From: Oreohelix idahoensis
Lineage: Eukaryota > Mollusca > Gastropoda > Stylommatophora > Oreohelicidae
Reading direction: 5' to 3'
Assembly: GCA_024509875.1 (NCBI GenBank)
Contig: JAMPIV010011350.1
Location: forward strand, 434,001-498,000
Length of the DNA: 64,000 bases
Within the stretch, counting starts at the first letter, position 1; every line of letters starts with the position of its first letter. Below are positions 58,696 to 64,000 of the stretch, in pieces. The notes beneath the pieces were generated by a model, which did not search any database, was not told the DNA's origin, and was given only the letters and a program-made list of their open reading frames with translations. A program made the translations under genes and the position numbers.

Positions 58696-59044
58696 TGACC
58701 AATGTCTACCGAAAACTACGTCTTAACTTCATTAGCTTATCTCCCCCTTTGCCAAAAATACGACTTTTTTTAAAAAGTCGCCTCTTGGTTCTCTACAAAT
58801 CCACCATCCCGTCCTCCCTGTATGCGTTCCGTTTACCTGTCTGATTGCAAACGTTCCTAGTGCCTATTAGACAGTAGAGAAAGACAAAAAATATATGCGT
58901 GGCTAAATTAAGAGAGAGACAGATATCTAAGTGTAGGAGGGTTTTACGTTAACAAACCGTGCATAACTAATAAGGAAGCAAAGTTAGGCCAGGTGGAAGA
59001 AAAATGTAGATAATAAAATCTATTTTTCATAATTCTCTGTCACA
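56871..59044 (-). repeat. 5' LTR of the Gmr1-like element
   Basis: 2174 bp; partner of 45345-47943. It lacks a segment of about 400 bp near 58557 that has been replaced by a G-rich and C-run junction. A shorter TA array accounts for the rest of the length difference. Confidence 0.92.
58616..58695. repeat. Poly-C run in LTR
   Basis: About 80 bases, nearly all C with a few A or G. It adjoins the deletion junction in this LTR copy. The other LTR has a short G-run at the corresponding place. Confidence 0.9.
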
Positions 59045-59049
59045 CTCTG

Positions 59050-59460
59050 GTAAAATCTTTCGCATGCACTGGAAAACACAACGAGTCACTAGTCAATCAG
59101 TAGAAGAATGTTCGAATATTTCACGAGCTTATAACACACCCTCCTAATCTGATTATGGTTCAAAACACTTTCTAATTTACTGTATCAGCAATTCGATTTT
59201 TGTCAGTCTTATTGTTTTGTTTTGTTTTTTGTGTTTTTTTTAATATTTTTTAAAACATACTTTTATTATGATGATTATTGCAAATGTATGATGTTATATT
59301 ACTTTTATAATGATAAACGCCTAAATAATGCCTAAAGTAAATGTGAGGATGAAATGATACAGTATACATGATGAGAGAGAAAAAGGGCAGAATGTCAGGC
59401 GTGAATGCGTGCCCAATTCTTAACTCCTTGAAAATAAAGTTCGTTCGTTCGTTTACAAAA
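59050..59460 (+). mobile_element. CR1/Jockey-type LINE 3' UTR
   Basis: From about 59160 on it parallels the 3' end at 44520-44837: GTGCCCAATTCTTAACTCCT matches GTGCCCGATTTTCAACACTT, then AAAATAAAG and a (GTTC)n tail ending at 59453. The first 110 bp are the displaced right flank of the Gmr1-like insertion. Confidence 0.6.
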
Positions 59461-60795
59461 TGATATTATACACTTTAGGCACATGTGATGTAATTGTTGA
59501 GGATTGCTTCATGTCTGCAGCATGGCGCATTCCTCAAATGATTATATCTCCGCGACTGTTGTCGATGATTGTTTCATGCTTACAGACATTGGGATTTGTC
59601 GACGATCCGAATGGCTGTATCATGGAACACCTCAAACGAATAGAGATATATCTCATCGACCGATGTCGATGATTGTTGCTTGTGTGCAAGCATTTGAGTT
59701 TGGCCAACTCGGACTGCTGCACCGTGGAACATCGCAATTGAATATATATTAACGACGTAGTATGCATATCTCTATGCATGACGCGTGTGTCTTTGCAACG
59801 TCATTCGACTTGTGGGTTTTGACCCGAACGGCAGTGTGTTTCAGAAGTGTGGCCATTGCCACTGATATTGTGTGGTACAACCACTTTTTAATTGTGTGGC
59901 TGGGAAGCCTTTTGAGAAGTGTATTTCTTGAACCAAACGTAAGTCGTCGTATGAATAACGCAGTTTGCATAATTATGGCAGATTAGCCTGGCGTGGTATG
60001 CCAAAGGAACATTATGTTACTAGCAATAGCGTAAGACTAGTATAGATGGATATTGTACAGCTAGCGGCAAGCGTAAGCCTAGTGTAACGGATATTAAACG
60101 ACTAGCAGTAGACGTAAGCCTAGCATAATAAGTGTATTGAAAAACTAGCAGGATAGTTAAGTCTAGTGCAACAGGCTATTGTATAAACTAGCGACGGGAG
60201 TAAGTCTAGTTAGCCTCTGAATTTATGCCAAAGGACATTGGCCGTTAAAAGGAACTGACCTCTAATCAGAACTCTAGATAGAGATTGTGAACATGTGCTT
60301 ATGAAATAATGAGAACTCTTACAGATCGTATATGAATGTGATGTGACTTTTGTTCCCATGTAGTTGGTGTCTGCTCATGGTATGAAATTACTAATTAAAT
60401 ATTTTGAGTCGTCAAAATCACAGTCTTATCAACTATCGTATTCGGAGTTGAGTTAAATGCAATTCATCTTCAACTAATCATGACCAGTGATGATTAATGT
60501 CTTAACACGCTGCATCTCACACTGCCAATATAATCAATAAGACAAGAGACTCATACAGGTCAGTCAAGGGTCGAATATTTAATATGAAATATATTCAGCA
60601 CATAATAAATCACAAGGGTTAAAGCAGACATTATCGATACCAACGGACAGTATTACGGAATCCTACAAAAGTGATAAGAACCCGAGGGACTTTGACTCTA
60701 TAAACTGAATACGCATATAATAACTTGGTCATCCTCAAATACTAGAAGTCATCGAAGCACCCATAACACACGGGGGTCCCGAGAGGTCCGCAACA
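59461..60795 (+). repeat. 5' LTR of the second Gmr1-like element
   Basis: The end is fixed by CAACA followed three bases later by the primer-binding site at 60799. The start is proposed at TGATATTATACACTTTAGG, because TTAGGCACATGTGATGTAAT recurs (inverted) at 39611-39646 and because LINE tail ends there. The partner LTR is outside the window, so the start is unproven. Tandem repeats of 42 bp and diverged repeats around TCGATGATTG fill the interior. Confidence 0.5.
60020..60225 (+). repeat. 42-bp tandem repeat in LTR
   Basis: Five units begin CTAGC at 60020, 60061, 60102, 60145 and 60188, each with a GTAAG core and a second CTAG. TATGCCAAAGGAACATT and TATGCCAAAGGACATTG flank the array as direct repeats. 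Confidence 0.8.
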
Positions 60796-60798
60796 TAC

Positions 60799-60816
60799 TG
60801 GTGTCAGAAAGTGTCT
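60799..60816 (+). other. tRNA-Leu-type primer-binding site
   Basis: TGGTGTCAGAAAGTGTCT. TGGTGTCAGAAGTGG-like sites, complementary to the 3' end of tRNA-Leu, are common in Ty3/gypsy elements of invertebrates. Confidence 0.65.
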
Positions 60817-61985
60817 GGATTTCGTGAATACTGGATTCCCCCCTTCAAGTATCGAAGAAAGTCAAACTGATGATGACCGTTATGAAGGCAAAATCATTCA
60901 TTCAAGCCTAACTGGCAACTGAAATGCGCAGGACAGAAAGTGACGTCACTACATTGATGCCGTCAACGTTAGCAGACAACATTGCCTAAGAATCCGAATT
61001 TTTCTTCCCCAAGAGACTGATTCACGCAGATAGAACGTTAATCTTCCACTCGAGAACCTGAACCAGTGGAGAATGTATCTCTTCATCAAATTCATCTGAA
61101 GCTGCGACGCAGATCGTTTGAAGAAACTACGTTCGAAGACCGAAGCAATACTTTCAAACGGTTGCCCTGCTGCGAAGGTCAAGGTCTATCATCAATGGAC
61201 TACAGCTGTTGAAGACACGTTTCGGAACTAGGATTAGAATTACATGCATTCATGTATTTCTCAGAAGGACAACTAAACAGATAAGTTCTTGATTTTACTT
61301 GGGCGCTTGAACATTATCATATTGTCCTTGCATTACCTTTGGTCTACAGTTCATCATCACTTGACTTACTTTTTACTATCATCTGTGTTCCCCCATTCAT
61401 GTTTTTCGTATATACGTATATTCGTCGTGTTTAATATTGACTGGAATTTTCCCAGGAAAGCTTCAGTGAATGTTAACTTCTATTAGATTTACATGCTTAT
61501 TTTGCTGACTGAGGATCTGACTGATTATATTTTTTCTTTTGAGTCAGGAAATAAATGTTTCTTCAGTTAGTATTATAACCATATTTTGTGTACTTAGCAG
61601 TTTCGTCAAGTGAATTACGTCCTCTTTATTTACATAACCTACTTTCAGTACTGTTGACAATTGTTGTCGTGTGTGATCTAAAACTTCTTTGTCTACACGT
61701 TTGTCTAAGACGACTTGTCTTGTTATATTTTTGTAATGTAAATTCTTTTCTTTCTTTTACTGATTACTGTTTATAAGTCTCCTTTATTTACTTTATAAGT
61801 GTAAAGTGTTGTTGTATAACTGAAAAATCATTTCATTGTAACTCATTTGATTGTTTTCACTGTCTTTGTCACATGTTCTTGGAACTTGTTTGTTATTGAT
61901 TAATATATTCATGTACATATTATAGTGAGTTCTATAATCCTGGTGTATATTATAGACTATTGAAGGTACTCAGAAACCTATTATC
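60817..61985 (+). other. Leader of the second Gmr1-like element
   Basis: The second half (61300-61980) is T-rich on the plus strand, like the leader of element 1. No ORF with family motifs was found. Confidence 0.5.
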
Positions 61986-64000
61986 ATGTCTACACTACAG
62001 GAATTCATTGATATTGGAAAAAGTTATGGAAAATCAGGGGCGGAACTACAAAGTTTTGCAGATACAAAATATGATGAATATTTATCGCGTCTGGAAAGAA
62101 TGGAACAGCGCGAAATGACTAAACGAGCTGATGAGCTTAGGAGGTTTGAATTAACCCAAGAAAGGGAAATGAAAGAAAAAGAGATGGCTCAGAAGGAAAA
62201 AGAAATATCCATGAAATTGGAATTAGAACGACTGACTTTAGCTCAACAAGAAAAAGACAGAGAGCAGAAAGATAAAGAATTAGCTCAACAAGAAAAAGAC
62301 AGATAATTCGACAAGGAAAAAATGGAATTTGAGAAGGAAAGAATGGCACAACGAGATAAAGAAATGGAATTAAGGAGAATGGAACTTATGCAACTGGATC
62401 AAGCACATAAAAATGCCATGGAAATGGAAACATTAAAACTTCATGCAGAAAAAGAAAAAGCTTTAGAATTAGCTAAAGTGCAGTCTGAACAGACTAAGAC
62501 TGCGGCTGCTACAAATATTTTTTATCCTAAGTTAAAAATGCCACATTTTGACCAGACTCGCGATTGTGTTGACTCTTTCCTATCTAGATTCATCATCAAG
62601 GTCACAGCTCTGAACATACCCAAGGAAAGATGGAGCAGTCTTTTACTTGATTTTTTGACTGGTGACTCACTTAAATGTTTCATGAGTCTTGATGAGAAGA
62701 GCAGAAGCGATTTCGATGTCGTAAAAGAGGTATTACTAAGACGTTTCCAGTTAACTGAGTCTGGATTCAGAGATCGCTTTCATGCTGCAAAACCAAGCAA
62801 GGATGCAGATTTTGGTGAATTCATTGCATCTATTAAACATTTCCTTAGCAGATGGATTGATTTATCAGGTATAAATAAAACATATGAAGGTGTTATAGAT
62901 CTCATGCTGCGAGATAAAGTTTTATCCGCATGCAGCACTGAATTAGAAGCATTTTTACAGGAAAGACATCCTAATTCTATCAATGAGTATGAAAAACTCG
63001 GAAGACAGTATCAGACCGCACATCAGAATAAAGATCTTCATAGATCGACTATTCGAGATCCTATGCCTGTGTGCGCGGCACAACATGATCACAGACCTCG
63101 ATCGAAGAGCTTTGATGGACGTTGTCGTTCAGATTATTATCAATCCGACAGAGGTTTTTATAACTTCCGTCGTCATCGCTCTCCTTCGAATTCATATCGA
63201 CGAGGTTATAGAGGATATTCACCTCATGATCGTGGGTATCACAGAGGCAGGGATTATGATGGTTCACATCAAAAAGGATACTATAAGCAAAGATCATCTT
63301 ATGGTAGAGATGCCAGGAAGGATGACTCTACTGATTTTTATTATAGCAATAAAAAGTCAGTCAATAATAACAAAGGTAATGCCAGATCTCCGTCGAGAGA
63401 CAAAAATAAACAGAGACATGCAAATAGTTGCAGTGTTAAAAAGGAAAAAGGTAATGATGATAATGATCATGCGAACGCATGTATGGTAATGAATGATACA
63501 TGTTATGAGTGTCAGTCGAAAGACAGATTAAAGTCTACAATTACACTTGATTGTGGCCATTGTATGCCAACAATGTCGGCATGTGTAAATGTCGGTTATC
63601 TTACATTTCATCCCGGAATATTGGAGGGTAAGGTAGTAAGAGTTTTGCGGGACACTGGGTCTTCAACCATAGGCATAAAGCACTCGCTTATCGAGCCCTC
63701 TGCTTTTACAGGCAAATCAGTTAAGTGTGTCACATTTGGTGGGAATATAGAAACTTTCCCTGTGGCACGAGTATACATTGATACTCCTTTTTACACAGGC
63801 ACTGTCTATGCCTGCGGCTTGAGAGCACCCATAACTGAAATTATAATAGGAAACATACCAGGAGTTAAAGATTGCACTCCTGAGGAGATTGCAATGTGGG
63901 TTGAATCTCACCCATAGGTGGCAAATGCTGTTGTAACGAGAGCACAACAGTTAGCTACGGATAAGGCTACACCACCTCTTCCTATAATAGATACAATTAT
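61986..64000 (+). pseudogene. Gag-protease of a second Gmr1-like element, running off the window
   Basis: The ATG is at 61986 (ATCATGT). Residues 1-180 are an E/K/M/R-rich single helix. The capsid-like domain is at about 185-330 (PHFDQTRDCVDSFLSRF, WSSLLLDFLTGDSLKCF, FDVVKEVLLRRFQL). A basic RS/RGY-rich tail follows (about 350-440), then a CYEC...DCGHC zinc-like pair, then a retropepsin with VLRDTGSSTIGI (DTG active site) and a late TEIIIGNIPGVKD strand. An in-frame TAA lies at 62304-62306 and a TAG at 63915-63917, after which the frame goes on with an AVVTRAQ linker as in Gmr1 elements. Integrase and RT would lie beyond 64000. Capsid and protease motifs look intact. Confidence 0.85.

Noticed and set aside
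61986..64000. Possible endogenous retrovirus with an envelope gene
   Set aside because: The motifs are those of Gmr1-like gypsy retrotransposons; no envelope-like sequence is visible in any of the LTR elements.

Overview
The window looks like gene-poor, transposon-packed DNA from an animal. I infer a lophotrochozoan, most likely a mollusc, from the mixture of RTE, CR1/Jockey and I-type LINEs, tRNA-headed SINEs and Gmr1-like Ty3/gypsy elements. There are no bacterial-style operons, and I could not support any host protein-coding gene. Nearly everything that can be explained is a mobile element, and many insertions still show target-site duplications (TSDs), so the nesting order can be read.

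Layout. 0.27-3.4 kb: an RTE-type LINE (minus strand) split by a 2.5 kb solo-LTR-like insertion (copy A). 6.3-8.0 kb: a second, internally deleted RTE copy. 10.39-17.8 kb: LTR element 1, with 1.14 kb LTRs full of small hairpins and a single intact coiled-coil ORF but no pol. 18.5-20.3 kb: three SINEs. 21.18-23.89 kb: a 5'-truncated LINE with RT and RNase H and a 9-bp TSD. 24.1-24.5 kb: a diverged LTR fragment. 27.5-37.7 kb: LTR element 2, with a broken coiled-coil plus RRM-like gag, a gypsy RNase H remnant, and a nested solo LTR (31.15-32.71 kb). 39.2-45.2 kb: SINEs and LINE pieces, a CR1/Jockey-type RT split by a second copy (B) of the solo-LTR-like element, and a 21-bp minisatellite.

45.345-59.044 kb: a 13.7 kb Gmr1-like gypsy element on the minus strand, bounded by 2.2-2.6 kb LTRs and a perfect 5-bp TSD (CTCTG). 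It keeps gag, protease and integrase but no RT. It has itself been hit by a 208-bp hAT-type MITE (8-bp TSD), a third solo-LTR-like copy (C, inside the integrase catalytic-Glu codon) and a 2.19 kb CMC/CACTA-like DNA transposon (3-bp TSD). 59.46-64.0 kb: the 5' end of another Gmr1-like element on the plus strand, with LTR, tRNA-Leu-type primer-binding site and gag-protease, running off the window edge.

How the parts relate. Elements 1 and 2 share an LTR start (TGTTAAGTC), a TGGTGG primer-binding site and an A-run/T-run hairpin just before the polypurine tract, but not their internal sequence. They look like one lineage of LTR elements that carry structural coiled-coil proteins and have little or no enzymatic pol, so they would need help in trans. 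That lineage, its hairpin-array LTRs and the TSD-flanked insertion of solo-LTR-like copies inside other elements' coding regions are the most unusual content. Identifications rest on motif reading only; no database search was possible.
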